From: Thermaerobacillus caldiproteolyticus
Lineage (GTDB): Bacteria; Bacillota; Bacilli; Bacillales; Anoxybacillaceae
NCBI RefSeq assembly: GCF_013761245.1
Contig: NZ_JACDUT010000010.1
Span: 52,323 to 116,322 of the forward strand
Reading direction: 5' to 3'
Length of the DNA stretch: 64,000 nt
Part shown: positions 55,441 to 63,943 of the stretch, piece by piece
How positions within the stretch are numbered: position 1 is the first letter of the stretch
Layout: each line of letters starts with the position of its first letter
Made by a program: the position numbers and the translations under genes
The notes under the pieces: model-generated
The model's input: only the letters and a program-made list of their open reading frames with translations
What the model was told of the DNA's origin: nothing
Database searches by the model: none

Positions 55441-55964
55441 ATGTTATTTCAGGATAAAGTGAAAAAAGCAAAAAGAGGAAACGATAAAGCTTTTCAAGAA
55501 TTAATTGAAGCTGAAAAAGAAAAGCTTTATCGAATGGCTTATCTCTATGTGAAAAATGAAAGTGATGCAATTGATATTGTTCATGAAACGATTTATAAGG
55601 CTTATATTTCGATAAAAAAGTTAAAAGAAACAAATTATTTTTCAAATTGGCTCACGCGAATTTTAATTAATACAGCCCTTGATTTTAAAAAAAAATAAGC
55701 GGGTTATTCCTGTTGAGGAATTGGATCTATATGGAAATTATAAAAATATCGAAAGACTTCATATTGAAGAACGTATGGATTTAGTCGATGCTATCGACCA
55801 ATTAGAAGAGAAATATAAAACCGTTATAATTACGATATTACAATGACCTTCCGATAAAAGAAATCGCAAAGATTTTAAATTATCCAGAAGGTACGGTGAA
55901 AACCAACTTACATAGAGCAATTAATCAGTTGAGAATTTATTTAAGAAAGGAGTGCATCAAATGA
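55441..55964 (+). pseudogene. ECF RNA polymerase sigma factor, frameshifted
   Basis: The first frame has region 2 (GNDKAFQELIEAEKEKLYRM, NESDAIDIVHETIYKAYISI, WLTRILINTALD). A frameshift in the A9 run at 55688 leads to NKRVIPVEELDLYGNYKNIE and LVDAIDQLEEKYKTVI. A second one near 55840 leads to region 4 (DLPIKEIAKILNYPEGTVKT, NLHRAINQLR). Repaired, it is a SigV/SigM-like ECF factor of about 170 residues. Its stop overlaps the anti-sigma start. Confidence 0.82.
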
Positions 55965-56986
55965 ATGATTTCCTATCTCATTTAAAAAAAGAAGCGGATA
56001 AAATTTCAATTCCGGAAAAAGAACTGAATGACGCAATCCAATCAGCAATTCTTAAAGGAAAAAAGAAAAAGTGGAGCTTGAGGAAGAAAATCGCTTATTT
56101 TAGTGGAGCGGCTGTATTATTATTTGGTTTGTTCATTGGTTCAGCGTTTATTTCACCGACAATGGCGGAGGTTGCTTCAAAAATCCCTTATTTAAACCAA
56201 TTATTCGAATCTAAGCCTATTATCGATGTAATCTCAGAAGAATTACGGAGAAAATACAACATTGATAGTGTGGGAATACAGTTGATCCCTAAGAAGAAGG
56301 TTGAAGTAGCAATTGTAGGAACAGAAGAGTATTACAACGATGTAAAAGATGATGTGGAAAAAACGGTTAAAGACATTTTGGCATCAAGAAATTATGATGC
56401 TTTTACCGTTAACGTATATAAACAAAACCTGTACAGAGAAATCGAAGACCCGAAGCAACTAGAGTTTGAGCGCCAAAGCGGGGAACTGATGGATGCTATT
56501 TATGAAGAATTAGAAAAATACGATTTTACCGTTTTATCCGTTGGAGTACGAAATAACGATAAAGAAAAATTAGTCGAATTGGATGTCCCTAATACTGAGC
56601 CAAAGGTAGATGAGATTAAAAAAGTAGTTCAAAGCGTGATTGAATCAAAAAATATTGGAGCATTCCCAATAAAAATCCACAAAATTGATATGGAAAAGCG
56701 AGAACAAGAAGCTAGATGGCGTACAGTAATTAAAACAATTGCTGAGGGATTAATGAGTCAAAAAGAGTATAAAGTGAAGGGAGTAGGTTATTCTAATCAT
56801 CCTTCCCCAATGACGATTACAATTAAAACAACGGTTTCATCATCAGATCCCGAAGCAAGGGAGCTTGGAAATAAAATTGAGAAAATGGTAGTTGATTTTA
56901 TTAACTCAAAAGAGGCGAAAAAAGCAGTAAAAGATGACCCATATAAAATTATTGTTTATAGTAAAGATAAGAAAGAACTTAATTAA
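55961..56986 (+). CDS. membrane anti-sigma factor, DUF4030
   Basis: The 341-residue protein has a cytoplasmic N-terminus of about 45 residues, one transmembrane helix (IAYFSGAAVLLFGLFIGSAF) and an extracellular part of repeated alpha/beta units (KYNIDSVGIQLIPKKKVEVA; YDAFTVNVYKQNL; KNIGAFPIKIHKI), matching DUF4030 anti-sigma proteins of Bacillus. ATG 55961 lies 8 bases after AAGGAG and overlaps the sigma stop, so the two are coupled. With the sigma factor broken, it has no obvious partner here. Confidence 0.83.
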   Translation: MNDFLSHLKKEADKISIPEKELNDAIQSAILKGKKKKWSLRKKIAYFSGAAVLLFGLFIGSAFISPTMAEVASKIPYLNQLFESKPIIDVISEELRRKYNIDSVGIQLIPKKKVEVAIVGTEEYYNDVKDDVEKTVKDILASRNYDAFTVNVYKQNLYREIEDPKQLEFERQSGELMDAIYEELEKYDFTVLSVGVRNNDKEKLVELDVPNTEPKVDEIKKVVQSVIESKNIGAFPIKIHKIDMEKREQEARWRTVIKTIAEGLMSQKEYKVKGVGYSNHPSPMTITIKTTVSSSDPEARELGNKIEKMVVDFINSKEAKKAVKDDPYKIIVYSKDKKELN

Positions 56987-57083
56987 ATAATTCTTCTGCA
57001 ATCTGTTGGCATAGATGATTAATATTGTAGGTTTATTGAATAAAAGGTCTAGGTGATAAATTAAAAAAAGAGGTGAAATTGGG

Positions 57084-57584
57084 ATGAATAGAGTGTCATT
57101 TATATTTCAATATGCGTCAGCGTTTATGCTTTTTGTTTTCTCTACATTTGCTTCATGGTATGAAGGAAGTGAATTGAGAGATAGACCATGGGAATGGAAA
57201 CATTCTGCATTTTTTTCAAAGGTGTTCAATGGTGAAGTAATGGAAAGCACCGATATTTCACAATTGGACCACTTTATATATGCAGCAAAATTTAAACCAA
57301 TATTTCCTATATTGATGATGTTTAGCCTTACTTTTATTTTCATTTTAAGTGGTTATTTACTTTTAAAGCACAATACAAAAAAGCTAATTGTGTTTCATTT
57401 CTGTTTGGGTATTATGTTTTTTTTATTAGGAGCAATGGTATCTGATTCTCCGACAGTAGGAGGTAAATATTTCACTTCTCTTTTTATAATTACTTGTATG
57501 TTAAACTTTATTATTTCACTCATTCTCTTCTTAAAGTTAAGAAAAGGAAATGAGCAAATTTTCAAAACAACATTTTTAAGCTAA
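57084..57584 (+). CDS. DUF4306 (YjdJ-like) membrane protein
   Basis: The 166-residue protein has four helices; the first is followed by FASWYEGSELRDRPWEWKHS, the conserved E-G-S...PWEW motif of DUF4306. The extracellular loop after it carries the FSKVFNGEVM segment. GAGGTGAAATTGGG precedes the ATG. The function is unknown. A terminator follows within 35 bases. Confidence 0.78.
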   Translation: MNRVSFIFQYASAFMLFVFSTFASWYEGSELRDRPWEWKHSAFFSKVFNGEVMESTDISQLDHFIYAAKFKPIFPILMMFSLTFIFILSGYLLLKHNTKKLIVFHFCLGIMFFLLGAMVSDSPTVGGKYFTSLFIITCMLNFIISLILFLKLRKGNEQIFKTTFLS

Positions 57585-57929
57585 CAGATTGCTTGGATTG
57601 AATAAGAACAGCCAAAGACCGCAATACAGTGGTCTTTTTCTTTTAGTCAAAAATCAGCAAAGGATATTTAATAGAGCATATCAATATATATTTAGGTCAA
57701 TTGCACACTACACAACCGTGTATATAGTTGGTATAATTTTGTCATTTATGTCGGTAAAATTCTGTCACTCTACATTACAACTGACCAAAAGGAGAAGATT
57801 TCTATCTCTGTATATAATAAGATTGCATGAAATTCTAATTTAACGAAGACTTTTAGACGGAAAAATTAAATGTTTGGTATAATTTACCTGTGATATATAT
57901 TTTTCCTATTAATTTTATATGTCAATGAT
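57585..57929. other. non-coding interval before IS3 element
   Basis: Contains the terminator at 57614 and A/T-rich DNA. An open frame across it includes the terminator and is not considered a gene. Confidence 0.45.
57614..57645 (+). terminator. terminator after DUF4306 gene
   Basis: AAAGACCGC / GTGGTCTTT followed by TTC and TTTT. Confidence 0.8.
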
Positions 57930-58005
57930 GTTAGTCTAAAAAGTGGACACAGAGAACAGAGAGATTATAATAAACTTAATTACAATCGGTTCGAGGTGTC
58001 CAATC

Positions 58006-58296
58006 ATGAAAAAGAGAACATTTGATCAAGAATACAAGATTCAAGCCGTTGAGTTATGCTTGGAGGGGGACAAGTCCATCGCCCAAGTGGCAAAAGAGTT
58101 AGGTTTGGCTTACAACACTCTTCACCGTTGGGTGAAAGAATACAAAGAAAGCAACGGAAAGAGTTTTGTGGGTTCAGGCAACATCAAGCCGCAAAATCAA
58201 GAAATCATTGAGTTACGCCGTCGCAATCAAGAGTTGGAGGAGGAATTAGCCATCCTAAAAAAGGCGTTAGGCATCTTCACCAGAAACCAGAAGTAA
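58006..58296 (+). CDS. IS3 transposase OrfA
   Basis: The 96-residue protein has an N-terminal helix-turn-helix (FDQEYKIQAVELCLEGDKSI, QVAKELGLAYNTLHRWVKEY) and a leucine-zipper-like C-terminus (IIELRRRNQELEEELAILKK). GAGGTGTCCAATC precedes the ATG. An A6G slippery sequence at 58257-58263 would allow the -1 frameshift that makes the OrfAB fusion. Confidence 0.88.
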   Translation: MKKRTFDQEYKIQAVELCLEGDKSIAQVAKELGLAYNTLHRWVKEYKESNGKSFVGSGNIKPQNQEIIELRRRNQELEEELAILKKALGIFTRNQK

Positions 58297-59178
58297 TTTA
58301 CGCGTTCATTTTTCAACACCGAAACGAATTTCGCGTGGTGAAGATGTGTCAGTCAAGTGCTCGATGTTTCAAGAAGTGGGTATTACGACTGGCTCAAGCG
58401 TCCGAAAAGTAAACAGAAAGAACGAAAAGAACAACTCACTCAACAGATTCGAAATGAGTATCTAAAGTCCCGTAAGATTTACGGAAGCCCGAAAATTACT
58501 CAAGAACTATGCAAACAAGGGATTCGAGTGTCTCAAAAGACGGTCGCTCGCATCATGAGCGAAGAAGACTTGAGATCCATTACCGTCCGTAAATTCAAAG
58601 CCACTACGAACAGTAACCATCCTTACAACGTCTATGACAATCTATTGAAACAAAACTTTCAAGCAACGGCTCCGAATGAAGTATGGATGGCGGATATTAC
58701 GTACATTCCTACCGATGAAGGCTGGTTGTATTTAGCCAGTATCATGGATTTATATACTCGTAAGATTATAGGATGGTATATCGATACACGAATGACGAAA
58801 GAGTTCGTCATTAAAGCGTTACAACGGGCTCTAAACAGCGAAAAACCAACGGAACGAGTGATTCATCATTCGGATCGTGGGAGCCAATATGCTTCGAATG
58901 ACTATCAGCAACTTTTACAGGAACATCATTTTCAAGTGAGCATGTCGAGACGTGGGAACTGTTACGACAACGCTTGTATGGAGTCGTTTCATAGCCTCAT
59001 CAAGAAAGAGTGCATTTATCTGAATCGATTCCGCACGCGGAAAGAAGCGAAACAAGCCATTTTTGAGTACATCGAATGCTTCTACAACCGAAAAAGGAGT
59101 CATTCCGCTCTTGAATATGTATCGCCATGTGAATTTGAGGCTGCTTACTACGCTAACCAGAGAAAAGTAGCTGCCTAA
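58258..59178 (+). pseudogene. IS3 transposase OrfB, broken by a 4-base duplication
   Basis: After the -1 slip the frame reads RHLHQKPEVIYAFIFQHRNE and FRVVKMCQ. At 58343-58350 a tandem GTCA GTCA duplication shifts the frame before VLDVSRSGYYDWLKRP. The rest has the DDE triad: MADITYIPTDEG, HHSDRGSQYAS and NACMESFHSLIKKE. Removing four bases restores KMCQVLDVSRSG. As it stands, no full-length transposase can be made by the usual mechanism. Confidence 0.75.
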
Positions 59179-59226
59179 GTTCAGCTATTTCTCTCTGTTT
59201 AACGTGTCCATTTTCTTGACATAACA

Positions 59227-59325
59227 CCACCAGAATTTAAAAGAGTCCATAAAAATCTTTGTAATAAGCTCGGAATCGAAGAAAATCCTGAATGGATAAA
59301 TGGAATTATTGATATGGTTATTTAA
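59227..59325 (+). pseudogene. nucleotidyltransferase C-terminal relic (copy 2)
   Basis: The frame PEFKRVHKNLCNKLGIEENP and EWINGIIDMVI equals the last 33 residues of the protein at 8534-9369 with several substitutions. It is cut at its left by the IS3 end. Confidence 0.85.
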
Positions 59326-59360
59326 GCAAAACACCCGCAAAATGCGCGGGTGTTTTGCTT
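59326..59360. terminator. terminator after nucleotidyltransferase relic
   Basis: GCAAAACACCCGC / GCGGGTGTTTTGC, a perfect 13-bp stem, homologous to 9374-9404. Confidence 0.9.
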
Positions 59361-59403
59361 ACAACCATTTTTTAACTATCCCGAAAATTAGCATTTTCAT
59401 CAT

Positions 59404-59580
59404 TTGTTGGTGACGCAATGCGGCATGGAAGTCTATCCTGAAAGTGAATATTTTCATCCTTGCTGATGGTGTCGCAATTATGCGGTACGGTTGTCTTCCA
59501 TGGAAGAATAGAATTTCTTGCATAATCTGTGGTGCTGTGAAATGCGACATGGGTGGCTAATGGGGAAGGTTAGTTGAAAA
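59404..59580 (+). repeat. three dispersed cassette-repeat modules
   Basis: Modules at 59404-59434, 59461-59497 and 59526-59580. The first two are preceded by ATCCYGAAARTKARYATTTT tracts and appear to be a tandem duplication absent from the equivalent place at 9435; the third is almost identical to 9491-9545. Confidence 0.7.
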
Positions 59581-59649
59581 AGGATTTGATTTTAATTTGT
59601 AGAAATTATCGGTGTGGAAAATAGTTCTTTTTAGAAAGGAAGGAATAAG

Positions 59650-60357
59650 ATGCGACAAATCATTGCTCTAGGCGGCGGAGGGTTCTCAATGGAACCGGAT
59701 AACCCGTTATTGGATTGGTACATATTGAAACAAACAAAAAAAACTACTCCAAAGATTTGTTTTATCCCCACTGCTAGCGGGGATTCAGATCATTATATAT
59801 CAAGGTATTATAACTTCTTTAATAAACAAAATTGCAAACCTTCTCATTTATCTTTATTTAAACCGCCAACAAGAGATTTAGAGGGGTTTATACTGGAGAA
59901 GGATATTATATATGTCGGTGGGGGAAATACAAGAAACTTATTAGTTTTATGGAAAGAGTGGGGGTTAGATGATATTTTGAGAAAAGCTTGGAACCAAGGA
60001 ATTGTTTTAGCCGGCATTAGTGCTGGTTCTATATGTTGGTTCGAGGAAGGCGTCACAGATTCATTTGGAGAGGAATTAGAACCAATGAAATGCTTAGGCT
60101 TTCTAAAAGGCAGTCATTGTCCGCATTATGATGGAGAGTTAGACATAAGGCATTCATATCATAAACTAATTTATTCTGGAGCCATACAAGCTGGTATTGC
60201 AGCAGATGATGGAGTTGCCATCCATTATATTGAACAAAACATAAGTAATATAGTTAGTTCTAGACCAAAGGCAAAGGCTTATAAAGTTTATTTGGATAAC
60301 AAGGTGATGAAGGTGATAGAGGAAGAGCTTCAGACAAATTTTTTAGGTTCCTGTTAA
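59650..60357 (+). CDS. peptidase E-like serine hydrolase (S51 family), copy 2
   Basis: The 235-residue protein is the same as copy 1 (9615-10322) except the last residue (Cys for Tyr); the nucleotide sequences differ at a handful of sites. Ser124 in GISAGSICW is retained. The near-identity extends about 115 bases upstream into the repeat module but ends at the stop. On its right another repeat module follows within 35 bases, so this copy is flanked by repeats on both sides. Confidence 0.9.
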   Translation: MRQIIALGGGGFSMEPDNPLLDWYILKQTKKTTPKICFIPTASGDSDHYISRYYNFFNKQNCKPSHLSLFKPPTRDLEGFILEKDIIYVGGGNTRNLLVLWKEWGLDDILRKAWNQGIVLAGISAGSICWFEEGVTDSFGEELEPMKCLGFLKGSHCPHYDGELDIRHSYHKLIYSGAIQAGIAADDGVAIHYIEQNISNIVSSRPKAKAYKVYLDNKVMKVIEEELQTNFLGSC

Positions 60358-60387
60358 GCCGATATGGAAGAACGAATTAACTTCAAC

Positions 60388-60437
60388 ATCTGTGGTGAAG
60401 CTCACTTTATGGTTGGCTAACGGTTAGTGTTAGTTGA
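60388..60437 (+). repeat. dispersed cassette-repeat module
   Basis: TCTGTGGTGAAGCTCACTTT, ATGGTTGGCTAACGG and GTTAGTTGAA: a divergent core with a well-kept tail. Confidence 0.6.
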
Positions 60438-60488
60438 ACAGGACATACAAAAAAGACCGATTGATGATATTATCCCCTTTAAGCAGAC

Positions 60489-60646
60489 AGTGTAAAAAGC
60501 CCATTTTTAATAGTTGGGTGTTACACTATATTTGGAGGGGATTTTTTATGGCACGAAAAGGACAAACATTTCACCGTTATACGGAGGAATTCAAACAAAG
60601 AGCTATTCACACGTATGAGAATGAGGGAATGAATTATCAAGAATAA
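60489..60646 (+). pseudogene. IS3-type OrfA N-terminal fragment
   Basis: AGTGTAA..GCCCA / TTGGG..TTACACT at 60489-60525 resembles an IS terminal region. ATG 60548 (GGAGGGG) then encodes MARKGQTFHRYTEEFKQRAI, HTYENEGMNYQE and a stop. These are the first 32 residues of an OrfA-type transposase protein; the rest is absent. Confidence 0.65.
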
Positions 60647-60775
60647 TGTAGAGGAAATAAGAACTTAAAGTCAAAGTGAACACACATTGAGAAAGAAACA
60701 GTAAGATAAAAAAGAATTGATACTTCTGCCACAAAAGGAATCAAAAAGAGACATCATTCTTTTCTTACTCAATTC

Positions 60776-60836
60776 CCACCACCGTCTTTGGTGTCGCGAA
60801 ATACGGCATGGGTGGCGAACGAGAGCATTACTTCAA
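60776..60836 (+). repeat. dispersed cassette-repeat module
   Basis: TTTGGTGTCGCGAAATACGG, CATGGGTGGCGAACG and a variant tail. CCCACCACCG before the core can pair with CGGCATGGGTGG, giving an imperfect asymmetric stem. Confidence 0.65.
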
Positions 60837-60950
60837 TAAACAGGAAGTAATGCCTTTTTTATTGAAGTGAAGAGCAGTTTAATTTAAGAATAAATATCAG
60901 AAAAATGGAAATTATGTTATAATTAACAAAACAATTCAAAGAGGATTATT

Positions 60951-61595
60951 ATGAATAAAAAAATAAAAATTGGTATCGGTGTATTCGGCATATTCGCATT
61001 AGGTATAGGGCTTTTTGCTTTCGCATTTGTACAAAGCATGAAGCCAGATGAGGATGAAGTGAAAAAGGTAAAAATACAAGCACAGGAATATATAAAAAAT
61101 ACATTTAAAGATGAAATTGTTATTTATGACACACTATTTGATAATATGGGCAACTTCCCAACATTTGATTACGCTGCTAAAGCAGAGAACAAAAAGGATC
61201 ATACACAGTTTTTAGTCTACTACAATGAAGAAACAAAACAGATGGAAGACTCCTATATTGCGGAGAAGTGGGAAAAGGAATTAGAAAACAATATACGTCC
61301 TTATATTGAGCAAAAACTTGGAGCGTTGGACAAATTGTGGGTAGATTATGACGAAAGGACCGGAATAACATATAACGTTAATCCAAATGAGCCAAGTAGT
61401 TATAAAGAATACGATGCGGCACCTACTATTATCATATCTGTACCTAGAAAGCCGGCTAAAAAGGATGAAGAAATTTTTAATGAGATTGTATCATTTATTC
61501 AAAAGAACGCTGGATTAAAACATGGAATGATTTCCATTAGTTATGTTAAAAAAGGTGTACCATTAGATGATAAAGAATGGCACAAGACCTTTTAA
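60951..61595 (+). CDS. membrane-anchored protein of unknown function
   Basis: The 214-residue protein has a single N-terminal helix (IGIGVFGIFALGIGLFAFAF) and a soluble part with KKVKIQAQEYIKNTFKDEIV, FPTFDYAAKAENKKDHTQFL and NAGLKHGMISISYVKKGVPL. Small anchored Bacillus proteins of DUF1433-like design have this look, but the match is not firm. CAAAGAGGATTATT precedes the ATG. It sits between two repeat modules, as a single-gene unit. Confidence 0.75.
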   Translation: MNKKIKIGIGVFGIFALGIGLFAFAFVQSMKPDEDEVKKVKIQAQEYIKNTFKDEIVIYDTLFDNMGNFPTFDYAAKAENKKDHTQFLVYYNEETKQMEDSYIAEKWEKELENNIRPYIEQKLGALDKLWVDYDERTGITYNVNPNEPSSYKEYDAAPTIIISVPRKPAKKDEEIFNEIVSFIQKNAGLKHGMISISYVKKGVPLDDKEWHKTF

Positions 61596-61894
61596 CAAAT
61601 TCTAAAGAGCATATTTATAAAAAGTCAAGTCCAAATTATTTTGTAAATTTCCCTTTGATAGACATCATGGGCCTGATGATTTGACGTATGGTAGGTAAGT
61701 CTGAAAATTAGCATTTTCATCCTTCTGATGGTGCCGCCGATGCATGGGTGGCTAACGAAGCAGTTTAGTTCAATAAAAAATATAATCTTTGGATGGTATA
61801 ATTAGGATATTACTTCTTAACTTTGGGGGATAGGAATGCTAAAAAGAAAATATGGAGACCGTTCGTATCGAAGGAAGGGGTGACATATGTGAAA
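61596..61894. other. intergenic with repeat module
   Basis: It contains the module at 61697-61779 and a likely promoter for the aadK-like gene: TATAATTAGGATATTACTTC near 61797, without a strong -35. Confidence 0.45.
61697..61779 (+). repeat. dispersed cassette-repeat module
   Basis: CTGAAAATTAGCATTTTCAT precedes a core GATGGTGCCGCCGATGCATG, then GGTGGCTAACG and CAGTTTAGTTCAATAAA. Confidence 0.65.
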
Positions 61895-62767
61895 ATGAGA
61901 ACAGAACAAGAAATGTTGGATTTAATCATAACATTTGCTAAGCAAGATCATCGTATACGTGGAGTGCTAATGAACGGTTCTCGTGTAAATCCAAATATAA
62001 ATAAAGATATATTTCAAGATTATGATATTGTATATTTAGTTACAGATGTTGAACCATTTAAAGATGAAAACTATATTTTGTCTCGCTTTGGGGAAGTAAT
62101 GCTTATGGAAAAACCTGAAGATAAAATTTTTCCACCTCCCATTGGCGATGGCCGTTATACATATTTAATGCAATTTATGGATGGAAACCGAATTGATATG
62201 CATTTTATGCACACTAGTAAAGTGGATGAACTAATTAAGGATAGTTTGACAAAGGTTCTACTAGACAAAGACCACAATATTCCAGATATCCCACCTCCAA
62301 GTGAACAAAGTTATCTTATAAAAAAACCAACGGAAAAATTATATAACGATTGTTGTAATAGTTTTATATGGGGATTAGGATCTCATATTCCAAAAACTAT
62401 TTGGAGACAAGAATTACCATTGTTAATGCGTTTAATAGATGTTGTTTTACGTGAGCCATTAATTCAAATGCTTGAGTGGCATATAGGAATTAAAACAGAT
62501 TATAAATACTCAATTGGAAAAGGGGGAAGACATTTAAAAAAGTTCTTAGAGCCTGAAATTTGGAATGACTTTGAGAAGACGTATACAAATGCGAATTATG
62601 ATAATATTTGGGATTCGTTATTTTTATTTCATGACTTATTCAAAAAAACAGCTAAACATGTTGGGCAAGTGCATGGTTTTCGCTTTCCTGAAGAAGAATG
62701 CAAAAGAGCATTAGAGTTTCTAAAACACGTAAAAGACTTGCCGCAAGATGCAAAATCAATCTTTTAA
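61895..62767 (+). CDS. aadK: aminoglycoside 6-adenylyltransferase (AadK/AadE-like)
   Basis: The 290-residue protein has MRTEQEMLDLIITFAKQDHR, the nucleotidyltransferase motif VLMNGSRVNPNINKDIFQDY DI (Gly-Ser and Asp-x-Asp), LMEKPEDKIFPPPIGDGRYT, IDMHFM with the third acid, LLDKDHNIPDIPPP and the C-terminal helical domain with DCCNSFIWGLGSHIPKTIWR. This is the ANT(6) family, which inactivates streptomycin with ATP. ATG 61895 lies 11 bases after AAGGGGTGA; GTG 61889 is an alternative. It follows a repeat module, like other single-gene cassettes here. Confidence 0.9.
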   Translation: MRTEQEMLDLIITFAKQDHRIRGVLMNGSRVNPNINKDIFQDYDIVYLVTDVEPFKDENYILSRFGEVMLMEKPEDKIFPPPIGDGRYTYLMQFMDGNRIDMHFMHTSKVDELIKDSLTKVLLDKDHNIPDIPPPSEQSYLIKKPTEKLYNDCCNSFIWGLGSHIPKTIWRQELPLLMRLIDVVLREPLIQMLEWHIGIKTDYKYSIGKGGRHLKKFLEPEIWNDFEKTYTNANYDNIWDSLFLFHDLFKKTAKHVGQVHGFRFPEEECKRALEFLKHVKDLPQDAKSIF

Positions 62768-62794
62768 ATAAAGATACGATGGAGGGGAAAAGAG

Positions 62795-62863
62795 ATGGGA
62801 GATGTAGCGATAAGAACAGCGAATCAAGAAGATATTCCGCAGCTTTGCAATTTATACAGATAA
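62795..62863 (+). pseudogene. GNAT acetyltransferase N-terminal stub
   Basis: ATG 62795 (GGAGGGGAAAAG) encodes GDVAIRTANQEDIPQLCNLY R and stops. The IRxANxEDIPQLxxLY start is typical of GNAT acetyltransferases. It directly follows the aadK-like gene and may have been its operon partner. Confidence 0.65.
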
Positions 62864-63207
62864 TTGTTTTTAGCAGTTAAAAAATGAATGTATCAAATGG
62901 CAAATAAGAGTATCCGTTTCATTGAATATTAACTCATACGCCACATTACTTGATATGGAGCATCTGCGGTCATGATTCTACGTAAAAGGGGAAATAAATT
63001 ATATATGGTTTCACAGGCAAGATAGTCTATCATGACCGCCTATAAAGTTATAAATTTATAACAGAAATAGATGCATATGCTTAATTGCTAAATTGTGCTC
63101 CTTATCCCGCAGAAAACATCTCTTTTGATGAGAGTTTAATGTTTTCATATTTAGAAAATCCAGAAATTCTTTAATTTCTGTTCCTTTCTAACACGCCGAT
63201 TTGATGA
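62864..63207. other. non-coding interval
   Basis: Contains the inverted repeat GCGGTCATGA (62966) / TCATGACCGC (63030) with a 54-base spacer and broken frames, such as APYPAENISFDESLMFSYLE near 63100. No intact gene. Confidence 0.4.
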
Positions 63208-63405
63208 CTAGTGATTTAGAAAGATCCAAGGTGATTCAACTCTTTGAGTATTAGTATTTATTGGCAGTAAAAAGTGAGGAAAAAGCCGTTCCTTATTATT
63301 AACTTTTTCATATATTTGGATTGTTTTATTGTTAAAATCAACCTTCTCCCGCTTCAAATCAACAACTTCCTGTCTGTGCATTCCAGTCGCAGCAAGCAAT
63401 TAAAA
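63208..63405 (-). pseudogene. tyrosine recombinase internal fragment
   Basis: The minus strand reads LLAATGMHRQEVVDLKREKV and DFNNKTIQIYEKVNNKERLF, the first catalytic-Arg block (TGMxRQEVxxLxxxxVDF) of XerC/phage integrase-type recombinases. The Arg box is kept, but the sequence is cut on both sides. Confidence 0.7.
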
Positions 63406-63582
63406 AGCAGATGATATCGCCAGCTTTAACATGGTGTATTGCAATGAGTTCTTTGGATGCCTACGAGGGAAGATGGTGTACCTTCTATATGTGCTGTATT
63501 AGCAGGCATATAGTATCCTCCGTAAGGGACACTTTGGACATCCCTATATGGCTACTTCCCTTGTTGAACAGAGGAGGGCGGC

Positions 63583-63670
63583 TTGTTTCCTTTGAGCAAC
63601 AACGGCCAAAGGAAACAAACAAGAATCCCCCACTTCCATCGTCCATTAGCCGGTAAGTGGGGGTAGTTCG
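63583..63670. mobile_element. possible IS200/IS605-type element end
   Basis: Two strong hairpins: TTGTTTCCTTTG / CAAAGGAAACAA (63583-63618) and CCCCCACTT / AAGTGGGGG (63627-63663), followed by TAGTTCGA. GAATCCCCCACTT...GTGGGGGTAGTT resembles the right end of IS605-group elements. No TnpA or TnpB frame is left in the window. Confidence 0.4.
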
Positions 63671-63700
63671 ATCCTTTTTGTACAGGAGGTGTTTGAATAA

Positions 63701-63880
63701 TTAATGCGTTCCTAAAAACCCGTACATAAATAGAAAAGTAAAGATAAAGGTTAATACGGCACCTAGTATTGTTTGATTAAGTGTGTTTCCATTACTGTGT
63801 AAATTTTTTAAAAAGCTTGCTAAATTTAAAAACCACAAAACACCTATTATTGGTAAAACAAGTAAGTATATATATTCCAT
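63701..63880 (-). CDS. small two-helix membrane protein
   Basis: The 59-residue product begins MEYIYLLVLPIIGVLWFLNL and ends TFLFMYGFLGTH. Two hydrophobic helices (2-22 and 38-56) flank a polar loop. AAAGGGAGTTCTTTAA precedes the ATG. No family is recognised; it is too short for automatic frame thresholds but well formed. Confidence 0.65.
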   Translation of the reverse strand: MEYIYLLVLPIIGVLWFLNLASFLKNLHSNGNTLNQTILGAVLTFIFTFLFMYGFLGTH

Positions 63881-63906
63881 TTAAAGAACTCCCTTTTACT
63901 TGTTAA

Positions 63907-63943
63907 GAACGTGTTGCAAAACGCATAGTGAATGCATAAATGT
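63907..63943. repeat. 37-bp exact repeat, partner at 17516-17552
   Basis: Identical to 17516-17552 over 37 bases in the same orientation; flanks differ on both sides. Confidence 0.85.

Larger units (their letters stand above)
57930..59226 (+). mobile_element. IS3-family insertion sequence
   Basis: A 1.3-kb element with imperfect terminal inverted repeats: left TGTTAGTCTAAAAAGTGGAC, right (reverse strand) TGTTATGTCAAGAAAATGGA, both followed by a CACNNNNNACAGAGA-type block. It carries OrfA and OrfB. No matching target duplication is seen: TGA lies left and CCA right. The right flank enters the middle of a nucleotidyltransferase gene, so DNA next to it was lost. Confidence 0.85.

Noticed and set aside
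57589..57843. 84-residue plus-strand frame
   Set aside because: It reads through a clear terminator hairpin (57614-57641) and has no ribosome binding site.
59404..61779. Integron gene-cassette array with attC sites
   Set aside because: The modules do not show the canonical RYYYAAC/GTTRRRY pair in the right places and no integron integrase is present; kept only as a repeat family.
63411..63656. 81-residue plus-strand frame
   Set aside because: It crosses two strong hairpins, has no ribosome binding site and lacks protein-like composition.
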